From Rhodospirillaceae bacterium SYSU D60007 (GTDB lineage: Bacteria; Pseudomonadota; Alphaproteobacteria; Reyranellales; Reyranellaceae), in the NCBI GenBank assembly GCA_003574685.1, contig QOCQ01000015.1:1-64000 (forward strand): 64,000 nucleotides of DNA, read 5' to 3'. How positions within the stretch are numbered: the first letter of the stretch is position 1; every line of letters starts with the position of its first letter. Both the position numbers and the translations under genes were made by a program. Positions 44,021 to 52,926 of this stretch are shown piece after piece. Under the pieces are notes generated by a model that was given only the letters and a program-made list of their open reading frames with translations, did not search any database and was not told the origin of the DNA.

Positions 44021-44159
44021 CCTTCCCCCGGAGGGGGAAGGTGCCCCGAAGGGGCGGAAGGGGGATGTCTCAACACGCTGGGAGCCTAGCTTTGACAGCG
44101 TGCCTGCGGAGGCATCCCCCTTCCGGCGCTGCGCGCCACCTTCCCCCTCCGGGGGAAGG
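44021..44159. repeat. Long inverted-repeat element, family A copy 3, inverted
   Basis: 139 bp with the same clamps as the copies at 6201 and 9963, but inner arms and spacer in the opposite orientation (spacer close to the reverse complement of copy 1). It sits between livJ and the fused permease gene. It also provides the GGGGGAAGG in front of the permease start. Position and structure recall REP-based mRNA stabilisation of binding-protein genes. Confidence 0.9.
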
Positions 44160-44188
44160 TCAATGAAGACACGCGGGCGCATCCAGCG

Positions 44189-45391
44189 TCAGTTCGTCGG
44201 GCGCATGCGGCGGACCTCGGCGTCGGGCGGCAAGGCATCCTTGCCGTCGACGTAGCGCCAGTCGACCATCACGCCCTTGCCGTCCTTCACGTCGAGCCGC
44301 CCGACATAGGCGCCCATGGTCGACTGGTGATCGAGCGCGCGGTACGTGATATCGCCGAACGGCGTGCCATGAGACAGCCCTGACATCGCCGCAACCAGCT
44401 TTTCCTGGTCGAGTGCGCCTGCCTTCTTGATGGCCGCTGCCGCCGACAGGATCGTCGAATAGCCGACGACCGAACCGAGCCGGGGATAGTCGTTGTATTT
44501 GGCCTGGTAAGCCTTGAGGAACTTCGTGTGCTCCGGCGTCTTGATCTCGTTCCACGGATAGCCGGTGACGTACCAGCCCTTCGGCGCCTCCTCTTTCAGC
44601 GGGTCGAGATATTCCGGCTCGCCGGCCAGCAGGTTGAAGACCTCGATGCCCTTGAACAGGCCGCGCTGATTGCCTTCCCGCACGAACTTCGCCAGATCGG
44701 CGCCGAACAGCGAGCTGAAGATCGCCTCGGGCTTGGCATCGGCCAGGGCTTGCGCCACCGCGCCAGCCTCGATCTTGCCCAAGGGTGCGGCCTGCTCCGC
44801 CACGAACGAGGCGTCAGGCTGCTGCGCCTGCAGCAACTTCTTGAACGCTGCGGTGGCTGACTGGCCATACTCGTAGTTGGGATAGACGGCCGCCCAGCGC
44901 TTCTTTTTCAGCTTCACCGCATCGGGCACTAGCATGGCGGTCTGCATGTAGGTCGAGGGCCGCAGGCGGAAGGTGTACTGGTTGCCCTGGTCCCAGACGA
45001 TCTTGTCGGTCAGCGGCTCGGCCGCGATGAAGAGAGTCTTGCGTTGTCTCGCGAAGTCGGAAACCGCAAGGCCAATGTGGGAAGCGAACGTGCCCAGCAG
45101 GAAGGACACCTGCTCGCGACTCAGCAGCTCCTCTGCCACGCGCACGGCATCGCCGGGCGTGCCGCCATCGTCGCGGGATACGATCTCGAGCTTGCGCCCG
45201 AGCACCCCGCCTGCCGCGTTGACTTCCTCGACGGCGAGTTCCCAGCCTTTCCTGTAGGGCTCGAGAAAGGCCGGAAATACCTTGTAGCTGTTCAGCTCGC
45301 CCAGCTTGATCGCGCCTTGCTGGGCGCGCACCGGCAGTGCCAGCCCTGCCGCCGCGCCACTGGCCAGAGCGAGAACGGTCCTGCGTTTCAT
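44189..45391 (-). CDS. Branched-chain amino acid-type ABC transporter substrate-binding protein
   Basis: 400 residues from ATG 45391 (MKRRTVLALASGAAAGLALPVRAQ), a signal peptide cleaved near residue 24. The fold is periplasmic-binding-protein type I (GELNSYKVFPAFLEPYRKGWELAVEEVNAAGGVLG start, DDGGTPGDAVRVAEELLS). It catches the ligand for the LivFGHM system. The gene order livJ, livHM, livG, livF, hyuA suggests hydantoin-like or amino acid-like import. Confidence 0.92.
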   Translation of the reverse strand: MKRRTVLALASGAAAGLALPVRAQQGAIKLGELNSYKVFPAFLEPYRKGWELAVEEVNAAGGVLGRKLEIVSRDDGGTPGDAVRVAEELLSREQVSFLLGTFASHIGLAVSDFARQRKTLFIAAEPLTDKIVWDQGNQYTFRLRPSTYMQTAMLVPDAVKLKKKRWAAVYPNYEYGQSATAAFKKLLQAQQPDASFVAEQAAPLGKIEAGAVAQALADAKPEAIFSSLFGADLAKFVREGNQRGLFKGIEVFNLLAGEPEYLDPLKEEAPKGWYVTGYPWNEIKTPEHTKFLKAYQAKYNDYPRLGSVVGYSTILSAAAAIKKAGALDQEKLVAAMSGLSHGTPFGDITYRALDHQSTMGAYVGRLDVKDGKGVMVDWRYVDGKDALPPDAEVRRMRPTN

Positions 45392-45512
45392 GACGTCGGT
45401 CCCCCTGTTCGGATGGTGCTCACTTGACGGAACAATGCCGCCGCGCACAAGGCTCGTTCGTAAGCTAACGATCACCGAATCCTATCGCCGCGCCGCCACG
45501 CCGGTAAAGGGC

Positions 45513-46097
45513 TCACCGCTGCCCGTCCCAGAGCCGGATCTCGTCGGCGCGAAGGCCGCTCACGCGCGCGTGCGGACGGCCGCCGGTCGACAGGCCGACC
45601 ACGAACACAATCTCCTCGGGGCGCGGACCGTCCGGCACACAGAACTCGATCGCGTCGAAATGGCTGCGCACATAGGCGGCGTTGGCGTGGTGCAGCGGAA
45701 TGTCGATGCGCGCGCCGGCGGCAGCGACCTTGACTGTGGAAGGTACCAGCGCCTTTGCCCCGCCCATGGCTTCGCGAATGCCCCAGCCGCTGGGCTGGTG
45801 CCACAACGCGGCATGCTCCAGCTCGCCCGCGATGCCGACGATGGCGCCCTTGCCGTAGGCTTCGATTTCGGAGCCCTGCGCATCGAGCGCCGCGATCAGG
45901 CGTCGGGTGATATCCAGCGCCAGTGGCTTCAGATCGTCCATCATGGGCGCGATGTCCTCGACATAGCGGCCGGCATAGGGATTGCGGATCACCGCGCCGA
46001 TTGCACCCTTGCGTACCGGGTCGGCCAGCGGCGGGCCGCCATCGTGCCAGATCTCCTCGACCGCCGTTACGATCTTGCGGATCTCGATGTCAGCCAT
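45513..46097 (-). CDS. DUF1185 family (amino acid synthesis) protein
   Basis: 194 residues of the DUF1185 family, called amino acid synthesis protein in databases without a proven reaction. MADIEIRKIVTAVEEIWHDGG and the AVIRNPYAGRYVEDIAPMM region are typical. It lies downstream of the amine oxidase and cyclodeaminase genes and upstream of livJ on the same strand. It probably belongs to the cyclic amide or amino acid pathway. Confidence 0.85.
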   Translation of the reverse strand: MADIEIRKIVTAVEEIWHDGGPPLADPVRKGAIGAVIRNPYAGRYVEDIAPMMDDLKPLALDITRRLIAALDAQGSEIEAYGKGAIVGIAGELEHAALWHQPSGWGIREAMGGAKALVPSTVKVAAAGARIDIPLHHANAAYVRSHFDAIEFCVPDGPRPEEIVFVVGLSTGGRPHARVSGLRADEIRLWDGQR

Positions 46098-46131
46098 GGC
46101 GTCTCCCCGTATTGCCGCCCGCCCGGCGAGA

Positions 46132-47265
46132 CTACACCACCTCGCCGGCCACGTAGCGCGTTAAGCTGTCGGGACTGCGCCGGCCCGCGACCAGATCGGC
46201 GAAGGCCTCGCCCAGGCAGGCACCGAATTTGAAGCCGTGTCCCGAGCAGTTCGACATCACCCATGCCGCTTTGCCCAGCGGCAGCGACTGGAAGGTTTCG
46301 CGTCCCGGCCGGCGGTCCACGGTGTAGAAGCACACCTTGCCCTCGGCGAGCTGATAGCGGTCAAGATCGCGCAGCCAGCCGCGTGCCTGCTCAAACACGG
46401 CGCGCGTTTCGGCGGTGCCAGCGATACGCGGATCGCTCTCGGCATCGCCCGTACGGCTGAACAGATGATCGCCGATCTTCAAGCGGGTCTGCGTACCGTC
46501 CGGCGCGAACACGGGCGGCACGAGATAGAACCCGCTCGCCCGCTCGGCGCAAAGCAGCGACGGATGCTGCGCCCAGGCACGTGCCAGATCCTCTGGCAGA
46601 TCGACATAGGCCAGCACCTGCCGCGAAGGCTCGACCCGCTGCGCGACGGTCGGCGCCAGAGCCGCAACCCAGGCGCCGGCCGCGACGAGAACGAGATCAG
46701 CGCCGAGCGTCTGGCCGTCCGCGAGAGTCACGCGTGCTGCATCGGCATCGACCGACGCCACGCGCATCGCCGCCCGCAGGTTGGCGCCCTTTTCGGCCAG
46801 CCAGCGCGCGAGCGCCGCGACGATGCGCTCGGCCAGCAGCACGCCGCCTTCGGGCGAAAGGAACGCCACTTCAACGCCCTGCGGATCGACCAGCGGAAAG
46901 CGCGCAGCCAGGCGCTTCGCATCCAGTTCCTCGACCAGAAAGCCGTCTCTCTTCAGTGCCTTCAGCGATGCCGCGACCCAGTCGTCGGTCAGTCTGCTCA
47001 TCGAGAGCGCGCCGGTATCGACGCAGAGCCTGACGCCGAGATCGGTCCACAGCCGGTTCCACGCCGCGTAAGCATGGGTGATCATGCGCATGTAGCCGGT
47101 TTCGAGGCCATAGGCGCGGCGGATCAGCCGGTGTGTATCGACCGACGTGCCGCGCGGGTTGGGAATCGGCCCCTGCTCCAGCAGCGTCACCCGATGGCCG
47201 CCCCGCACCAGGGCCCACGCCGCGCCCAGCCCGGCAATGCCTGCGCCGACGATCAGGACGTGCAT
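46132..47265 (-). CDS. FAD-dependent oxidoreductase of the DAO family
   Basis: 377 residues. FAD loop VLIVGAGIAGLGAAWAL (about 3-19), then ATP-like GGHRVTLLEQGP, and a conserved C-terminal NCSGHGFKFG. This is the DAO type, which oxidises D-amino acids, sarcosine or related amines. It overlaps the cyclodeaminase stop by TGATG. No signal peptide. Substrate could be an N-methylated or D-amino acid made from HyuAB products (inference). Confidence 0.9.
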   Translation of the reverse strand: MHVLIVGAGIAGLGAAWALVRGGHRVTLLEQGPIPNPRGTSVDTHRLIRRAYGLETGYMRMITHAYAAWNRLWTDLGVRLCVDTGALSMSRLTDDWVAASLKALKRDGFLVEELDAKRLAARFPLVDPQGVEVAFLSPEGGVLLAERIVAALARWLAEKGANLRAAMRVASVDADAARVTLADGQTLGADLVLVAAGAWVAALAPTVAQRVEPSRQVLAYVDLPEDLARAWAQHPSLLCAERASGFYLVPPVFAPDGTQTRLKIGDHLFSRTGDAESDPRIAGTAETRAVFEQARGWLRDLDRYQLAEGKVCFYTVDRRPGRETFQSLPLGKAAWVMSNCSGHGFKFGACLGEAFADLVAGRRSPDSLTRYVAGEVV

Positions 47266-48260
47266 CAGATGCTCTCGACGGCGAGCTCCGCCGCCGCAAG
47301 GTCTTCAAGCGCGGCGCCCACCGACTTGAAGAGCGTGATGCCCTCGTTGTCGTCCGGCTCGCGGCCGCGGTGGTAGCCGCGGCAGAGGTCAAACAGATCG
47401 GCCAGCACGTCATCCTCGTCGAGGGCGCCGGAGCGCAGCGGCTGCACGATGTCGCCGGCCTCCTTCAGGGCGCCAGCACGGGTATCGACGAACACCATCG
47501 CGGCGCGTACGGCCCGGTCGTCGCTTTCGCGCATATCGCGGGTATAGGCGCCGACCAGATCGACGTGCTGCCCGGGCTGCAGCCAGGCTCCCTCCACCAG
47601 CGGCGTATGGCTGAGGGTCGCGCAGGAAATGATGTCAGCAGCGCGGAATTCGGCAGCGCGGTCCGTGGCGGCGCGCACCGAAACCGTCCGCCCCACAGCG
47701 CCGGGTAGCGATGCCGAAAGGCGTGTCGCCAGCGCTTCGGCGTGCGCGACCGTGCGGCCCCAGATCGCTACTTCCGCAATCGGCCGTACCTTGCAATGCA
47801 CCCGGATCAGCTCCGGGGCCAGCGCGCCGGTACCGATCATCAGCAGGCGACGGCTGTCAGGCCGTGAGAGGAACCGCGAGGCCAGTCCGGAAGCGCAGGC
47901 CGTGCGCCGCTTGGTCAGCATGGCGCCATCCAGGAGGGCCAGAGGCGCCCCAGTTCCTGCATCCAGGAGCAGGTACTGGCCGTAGACGGCCGGCAGGCTT
48001 CTGAGCCCGTTGTCCGGGAATACGGTGACAACCTTCACGCCGATGCGGCCGGCCGGCTGCCCGCGCTCCTTGGGCGGCGTGGTCCAGGCCGGCATCAGTA
48101 ACAGCAGCGCATCCGCCGATCCCGGCCCGGTCGGTGCGGTAATCGTATGATGATGCCGCACTGGCATCTCGACGCCGGCGCGGAATGTTGCCTCGAGGCG
48201 ACCAATCAGCGCCAGATCATCGAGCGCGGCGTCCACCTGGGCGGCATCGAGCAGGCGCAT
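47265..48260 (-). CDS. Ornithine cyclodeaminase/mu-crystallin family protein
   Basis: 331 residues with the NAD(H)-binding block LMIGTGALAPELIRVH (about 140-155) and KVVTVFPDN. The family contains ornithine cyclodeaminase, alanine dehydrogenase and ketimine reductases. Its stop overlaps the start of the DAO gene and its start overlaps the lapA stop, so it is part of a tightly packed operon. Likely acts on cyclic imine or amino acid intermediates. Confidence 0.9.
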   Translation of the reverse strand: MRLLDAAQVDAALDDLALIGRLEATFRAGVEMPVRHHHTITAPTGPGSADALLLLMPAWTTPPKERGQPAGRIGVKVVTVFPDNGLRSLPAVYGQYLLLDAGTGAPLALLDGAMLTKRRTACASGLASRFLSRPDSRRLLMIGTGALAPELIRVHCKVRPIAEVAIWGRTVAHAEALATRLSASLPGAVGRTVSVRAATDRAAEFRAADIISCATLSHTPLVEGAWLQPGQHVDLVGAYTRDMRESDDRAVRAAMVFVDTRAGALKEAGDIVQPLRSGALDEDDVLADLFDLCRGYHRGREPDDNEGITLFKSVGAALEDLAAAELAVESI

Positions 48261-48670
48261 CAGCCGCGCGCCCGGGCCGGGTCCATGCCCTCGGGATCGA
48301 CCAGCGCCTGCTGCCGCTCCAGTGAACGGACTTCCGCCGATGGCATTTCCTTCGTCGCCGCCTGCTTGCCTGCGGCCTTGTCCCGGGCGGCAAGGTCGGC
48401 GCGCAGTTGCGCCACCTCGCGGGCGAGCCGGTCCGATTCGCGACGCCGTTCGCGCGCCAGCCGGCGATGCCCGTGGCCCGCGATCCAGCCCATGGTCAGC
48501 CCGATCAGTACACCCAGCAGCAGCAGGAGCACGATCAGCAGATAGAGCGGCATGACCACAAAATCGCTGAACGGCCAGAGGTGCAACTCAACGGGCGAGC
48601 TGTTGCTGACGGCGACCAGGACCCCCAGCAGCACGACAAGGCCCAGGAAAATGCGGGAAACGATCTTCAT
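48260..48670 (-). CDS. lapA: LapA (DUF1049) family membrane protein
   Basis: 136 residues: two membrane helices (about 5-22 and 40-64) and a charged helical, Arg/Ala-rich tail (70-136). LapA-type proteins act with LapB in controlling lipopolysaccharide synthesis in E. coli. Genes of this type commonly follow ihfB in proteobacteria, as here (ihfB ends 70 bases upstream). Its link with the catabolic operon downstream is probably only positional. Confidence 0.8.
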   Translation of the reverse strand: MKIVSRIFLGLVVLLGVLVAVSNSSPVELHLWPFSDFVVMPLYLLIVLLLLLGVLIGLTMGWIAGHGHRRLARERRRESDRLAREVAQLRADLAARDKAAGKQAATKEMPSAEVRSLERQQALVDPEGMDPARARG

Positions 48671-48740
48671 GCCGGCAGCCTAGCCGGGCCGCGGGCGCAG
48701 AAACAACGCCGGTGATGGTGTTTCGGGATGCCGGGCGGTC

Positions 48741-49082
48741 TCAGCCCATGTCCTTCCCGGCTTCCGGCTTGGGCTCCGCCCGCGCGGCCAGTTCCGCAGC
48801 AAACTCCCGGTTGATACGATCCCGCAGGTCCTTGCCCGTCTTGAAGTAGGGCACCCGCTTCTCAGTGACGGAAACGGCCTCGCCGGTCCTGGGATTGCGG
48901 CCGGTACGCGAGTCGCGGCGCTTCACTGAAAAAGCGCCAAACCCGCGCAGTTCGACCCGATCGCCGCGCGCCAGCGCATTCGTGATCTCGTCGAAGATCG
49001 TCGCCACGATGCGCTCGACATCCCGCTGATACAAATGGGGATTCAGCGCGGCAAGCTTGGCGATCAGTTCCGACTTCGTCAT
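48741..49082 (-). CDS. ihfB: Integration host factor subunit beta
   Basis: 113 residues from ATG 49082 ([19 protein letters not shown]). The DNA-bending arm has [27 protein letters not shown], typical for IhfB, including the proline and the YFKTGK end. It dimerises with IhfA to bend DNA at regulatory sites. The C-terminus has a Lys/Ala/Pro tail of about 15 residues. Normal length is about 95. Confidence 0.95.
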   Translation of the reverse strand: MTKSELIAKLAALNPHLYQRDVERIVATIFDEITNALARGDRVELRGFGAFSVKRRDSRTGRNPRTGEAVSVTEKRVPYFKTGKDLRDRINREFAAELAARAEPKPEAGKDMG

Positions 49083-49284
49083 CGAGGACGGTGCCTTCCC
49101 AAGTTTGGGGCTGCGGGTTTCGGGTGCGAACAACAGATAGTGTAATTATGCCGGGAGGGCCCCAAAGCGTCAACCCTATGTCATTGGAATATCGGGTTTT
49201 TTGCTCCCCGAAGGCGGACGCCTTGTCAGCCTACCGCCGCGTCCTTAGGAATCGGGCCCAAGCCGCCGCAGGGGGTTATTGTTG
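49083..49284. promoter_or_regulatory. Divergent intergenic region between ihfB and the binding-protein gene
   Basis: About 200 bases without a gene. It should contain promoters of both divergent genes. A T-run at about 49196-49201 (GGGTTTTTTGC) is preceded by no clear stem. I cannot place -35 and -10 boxes with confidence. Confidence 0.4.
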
Positions 49285-50865
49285 ATGATGGTTCGCCGGA
49301 TCGCCGCGGCGCTGGCCCTGCTGATGGCGGTGGCGCTGGCACCGCTTTCACCGAGGGCGCAGGAACTGAGGGTAGGCCTCGCCGCCGAGCCCGGCACCCT
49401 CGATCCGCACTTCCATAACCTTCCGGCCAATAACCAGATCGCCCTGCACATGTTCGAGGCCCTGGTGGCCCAGGATGCGGCCCAGAACCTCGTGCCGGCG
49501 CTGGCGCAGACGTGGACGCCCCTCGACGACCGCACCTGGGAGTTCAGGCTGCGCCCGGACGTCACCTTTCACGACGGCAGCCCGTTCACGGCAGAGGACG
49601 TGGTCTTCAGCATCGAGCGGGCCGCGCGGGTGCCGAATGCGCCTGCACCCTTCACCTGGTTCACCCGCCAGATCGCCGGCATCGAGATAGTCGATCCGCT
49701 GACCCTGCGCGTGCGCACCGCCAACCCGGCACCGCTGCTGCCGCGCGAGCTGAGCGCGATCCGAATCCTCTCAAAGCGGGCTGCATTCGGCCCGGCGCCG
49801 GAGGGCAAGACCACAGATCAGCTCAACCGCGGCGAAGGGCTGATCGGTACCGGCCCTTTCCGGTTCGTATCGTGGGCGCGCGGCGAGCAACTCGTCCTCG
49901 AACGCAATGACTCGTATTGGGGACCGAAGCCGGCCTGGCAGCGCGTGATCTTCCGGCCGGTGCCCAACCCCACGGTGCGCATCAACGCCCTGCTCTCGGG
50001 CGACCTCGATATGGTCGAGAGCCCGCCTGCTGGCGATCTGCCCGCCCTGGCGGGCGATTCGCGGGTGGTACTGGCGCGCAACCCCTCGCACCGCGTGTTC
50101 TATATCCATTTCGACCAGTTCGCCGAGCCTTCGCCAGGCATTCCGGACGCCGGCGGCCGCAACCCGCTGAAGGACAAGCGCGTCCGCCAGGCGCTGGCCC
50201 TGGCGCTCGACCGCAGTGCACTGGTTCGGGAAATCCTGGCGGGCTTCGCTGTCCCTGCCGCTGAACTCCTGCCATCGCCCATGTTCGGGACACGCCAGGG
50301 CCTCACGGTGCCCCGCGCCGACCGGGAACGTGCGCGGCGCCTGCTCAGAGAGGCGGGCTATCCTGACGGCTTCTCGTTACTGCTGGGCACAGCGAGCGGT
50401 CGATACCTGCATGACACGAAACTTGCCGAGACCATCGCCGCACAATGGACCGCGATCGGCGTCAGGACACATGTCGAGTCCCTGGCACCGCAAGCGTTCG
50501 CCAAGAACCGCGACGAACATCGCTACAGCGCCTATGTCGCTGCCTACGCCACGACGACCGGCGAGATGTCCGAGCCGCTGCATGCGCTGGTCGCCACACC
50601 CAATCCCGAGCGCGGCGCAGGCTGGGCAAACAAGGGACGCTACAGCAACCCCGCCATCGACGCGGTGCTGACGGAAGCCCTGCGCACTGTCGACACCGAC
50701 AAGCGCCGTGCGCTGCTGCAGGAGGCAAGCCGGCTCGCGATGGATGACTTCGCAGTGTTGCCGCTCTTCTTCGACATGGCCGTGTGGGCGCTGCGGCCGG
50801 GGCTCACTTATCCCGGCCGCGCCGATCACCTGACCCTGGTCCAACAAGTGACGCCGTCCCGCTGA
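49285..50865 (+). CDS. Peptide/oligopeptide-type ABC transporter substrate-binding protein (SBP_bac_5)
   Basis: 526 residues from ATG 49285 (TTG codons upstream are less likely; GGGGG stands 8-12 bases before). Signal peptide MMVRRIAAALALLMAVALAPLSPRA, then LRVGLAAEPGTLDPHFHNLPANNQIALHMFEAL and WEFRLRPDVTFHDGSPFTAEDVVFSIER, classic cluster C binding protein. It binds di- or oligopeptides or similar. There is no permease or ATPase gene beside it, so it depends on another transporter. The nearby peptidases may degrade what it brings in. Confidence 0.92.
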   Translation: MMVRRIAAALALLMAVALAPLSPRAQELRVGLAAEPGTLDPHFHNLPANNQIALHMFEALVAQDAAQNLVPALAQTWTPLDDRTWEFRLRPDVTFHDGSPFTAEDVVFSIERAARVPNAPAPFTWFTRQIAGIEIVDPLTLRVRTANPAPLLPRELSAIRILSKRAAFGPAPEGKTTDQLNRGEGLIGTGPFRFVSWARGEQLVLERNDSYWGPKPAWQRVIFRPVPNPTVRINALLSGDLDMVESPPAGDLPALAGDSRVVLARNPSHRVFYIHFDQFAEPSPGIPDAGGRNPLKDKRVRQALALALDRSALVREILAGFAVPAAELLPSPMFGTRQGLTVPRADRERARRLLREAGYPDGFSLLLGTASGRYLHDTKLAETIAAQWTAIGVRTHVESLAPQAFAKNRDEHRYSAYVAAYATTTGEMSEPLHALVATPNPERGAGWANKGRYSNPAIDAVLTEALRTVDTDKRRALLQEASRLAMDDFAVLPLFFDMAVWALRPGLTYPGRADHLTLVQQVTPSR

Positions 50866-51043
50866 GCGCAGAGCAGATTGGTGCGTGGCGATTTTCCGCG
50901 GCCCGGCAGAACGGTTGACAGCGGCACGACGGCCGCGTGTTCTTTGCAAGCTTCGTTCAGGTGCAGCGCAAAGCTCCAGCGCCTTGCGATGGTGCCGTAG
51001 CGTGGCCATGTGCGTTCGGGCGAATCAGAAATCGGGGGCCCTC

Positions 51044-51655
51044 ATGCGAAGCATCACCAGCCGCAAACCGGTCGCAATCGATCCACTTGCCTTCCTGCGC
51101 GGCTGGCTGCGTTCGCCCTTGTCGGTGGGAGGGCCGTTCGCCAGCACCGTATGGACCGCCGAGCGGATTGCCGAAGCGACCCTGGAAGCGGCGCGCGGCG
51201 AGCGCGGGCCGGTGATCGAGCTGGGTGCCGGCACCGGGCCGGTTACGGAAGCGTTGCTGCGGCTGGGATGCCCACCGGAACGCCTGGTTGTGATCGAGCG
51301 TGATGTCGAGATGTGCGCCCTGCTGGAGGAGCGCTTTCCCGGCCTCCAGGTGCTGCGCGGCGATGCCCTGCGGCTGCGCGACACGCTCTTCGCAGAACGT
51401 ATCCGCTCGGCCTGCGTTGTGCTGAGCGGCCTGCCCATGCGGATCGTGCCGACGGCAACCGCGAGCCGTTTCTTTCGCGACGCGCTTGCCCTGCTGCCAG
51501 CCGATGGCGCCGTGATCCAGTACACTTACGGCCTGCGCGCACCGCTCAATCCCTCAGTCGCGCTCTCGCTCAATCTTGAGCCGACATTTCTGGGACGCGA
51601 ATGGCGCAACCTGCCGCCCATGGGCATCTGGCGCTACCAGCAGCGGCCAGCCTAG
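51044..51655 (+). CDS. KsgA/PmtA-like SAM-dependent methyltransferase
   Basis: 203 residues from ATG 51044 (MRSITSRKPVAIDPLAFL), GGGGG upstream. Motif I is PVIELGAGTGPVTEALLRLG (about 61-80), with VVIERD (acidic end of beta 2) and VLSGLPMR as motif IV. It belongs to the small methyltransferase group that includes bacterial PmtA, which methylates phosphatidylethanolamine to phosphatidylcholine. I favour phospholipid methyltransferase over rRNA dimethylase because the length and LPMR motif fit PmtA. Confidence 0.75.
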   Translation: MRSITSRKPVAIDPLAFLRGWLRSPLSVGGPFASTVWTAERIAEATLEAARGERGPVIELGAGTGPVTEALLRLGCPPERLVVIERDVEMCALLEERFPGLQVLRGDALRLRDTLFAERIRSACVVLSGLPMRIVPTATASRFFRDALALLPADGAVIQYTYGLRAPLNPSVALSLNLEPTFLGREWRNLPPMGIWRYQQRPA

Positions 51656-51757
51656 TGTCATGCCCCGGAAGTAATCTCTGTCATCCCGAGCGTAGCGGCG
51701 AGGCTGCCGTGTGGCTACTCTTCCCCGGCCATAGTAGCGAGGGGATCGAGAACATCG
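51656..51757. other. Short intergenic stretch with a dispersed-repeat-like sequence
   Basis: GTCATCCCGAGCGTAGCGG (from 51679) looks like a dispersed repeat motif common in high-GC proteobacterial genomes. I see no gene or terminator. The peptidase start codon is at 51758. Confidence 0.35.
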
Positions 51758-52843
51758 ATGTCGCACCACGATCATTTCTCGCCCGACTATGCGAGCGCCC
51801 GCGACAAGTTCCGGGCGGCGTGCGCCGAGGCGGGCGTGGGCGTAACGCGCTGGCTGCACCCGTTGCGCGGTCCACTGGGTGAGGAGCTGGCGACCGACAC
51901 CGCCTGGATTGGTCCGCTGAATGCCCGGCGCGTACTGGTAACCTGCTCCGGGACGCATGGCGTGGAAGGCTACTATGGCAGCGGCTGCCAGGTGGGATTC
52001 CTGCGCGACGGGCTGTATCGCGACCTGCCGCCCGAGACGGCGGTGCTGCTCATCCACGCCACCAATCCCTACGGCTTCGCCTGGGCCCGCCGCGTCAACG
52101 AAGACAACATCGACATCAATCGCAACTTCATCGATTTCGGCAAGCCTCTGGCCGAGAACGGGCTTTATCTTGAGCTTGCCCGGCTGCTCGCGCCGGAGGC
52201 GTGGAACGAGCAGGTCGAAGTACGCACGCGTGCCGAGCTCGGCGCCTATGTCGCCCGTGCCGGCGCGGAGGGCTTCGGCCGCGCCGTGGTGGCCGGGCAG
52301 CGCACCCATCCCAACGGCCTGTTCTTCGGCGGCACCAGCCCATGCTGGTCCAATCGCACGATCGCGAAAATCGTCCCGCACTACCTCGATGCCGCCAGCC
52401 ACGTGTGCGTGCTCGATTTTCACACCGGGCTGGGGCCGACCGGCTACTCCGAGATCATCTGCCGGCATGCGCCGGGATCACCAGCGTTGGCGCTGGCGCG
52501 CCAATGGTTTGGCGACGCGGTGACCTCGCCAGCCGCGGGCGAAAGCCAGTCGCCGGTGATCGAGGGCAACCTGCGCATGGCCTTTGTGCGGCTGTTGCCC
52601 GAAGCCCTCGTTGTTGCCGCCGCCATCGAGGTCGGCACCGTGCCGCCTGACGAGGTCAACATGGCGCTGATCGCCGACAATTGGCTGCATATCCATGGCG
52701 ACCCGCAGTCGGAGGCGGGGCGCGCCATCAAGAAGCGCATCCGCGACGCCTTCTACCAGGACGCCGATGCCTGGCGGGATGCCTGCTATCCGCGCGCCGT
52801 TGAGATCCAGAAGCAGGCGCTGGCCGGCCTGGCGACAGCGTGA
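51758..52843 (+). CDS. DUF2817 family zinc carboxypeptidase-like protein (M14 family)
   Basis: 361 residues. The zinc site is formed by THGVEGYYGSG (His and Glu, about 67-77) and VLDFHTGLGP (His, around 216). RVNEDNIDINRNFIDF (about 111-126) has the arginine and asparagine of M14 peptidases, and the catalytic Glu is in AAIEVGTVPPDE. No signal peptide. It probably removes C-terminal amino acids or acts on an amidated substrate. The M20 peptidase gene follows at 52927. Confidence 0.85.
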   Translation: MSHHDHFSPDYASARDKFRAACAEAGVGVTRWLHPLRGPLGEELATDTAWIGPLNARRVLVTCSGTHGVEGYYGSGCQVGFLRDGLYRDLPPETAVLLIHATNPYGFAWARRVNEDNIDINRNFIDFGKPLAENGLYLELARLLAPEAWNEQVEVRTRAELGAYVARAGAEGFGRAVVAGQRTHPNGLFFGGTSPCWSNRTIAKIVPHYLDAASHVCVLDFHTGLGPTGYSEIICRHAPGSPALALARQWFGDAVTSPAAGESQSPVIEGNLRMAFVRLLPEALVVAAAIEVGTVPPDEVNMALIADNWLHIHGDPQSEAGRAIKKRIRDAFYQDADAWRDACYPRAVEIQKQALAGLATA

Positions 52844-52926
52844 CACTGCCGCGCGTGATCGCTGCTTGTGCGCCCCGGATTCGCCGTTAGTCTCGCACGC
52901 GACGACACATTTGCCCGAGGCTCTCC

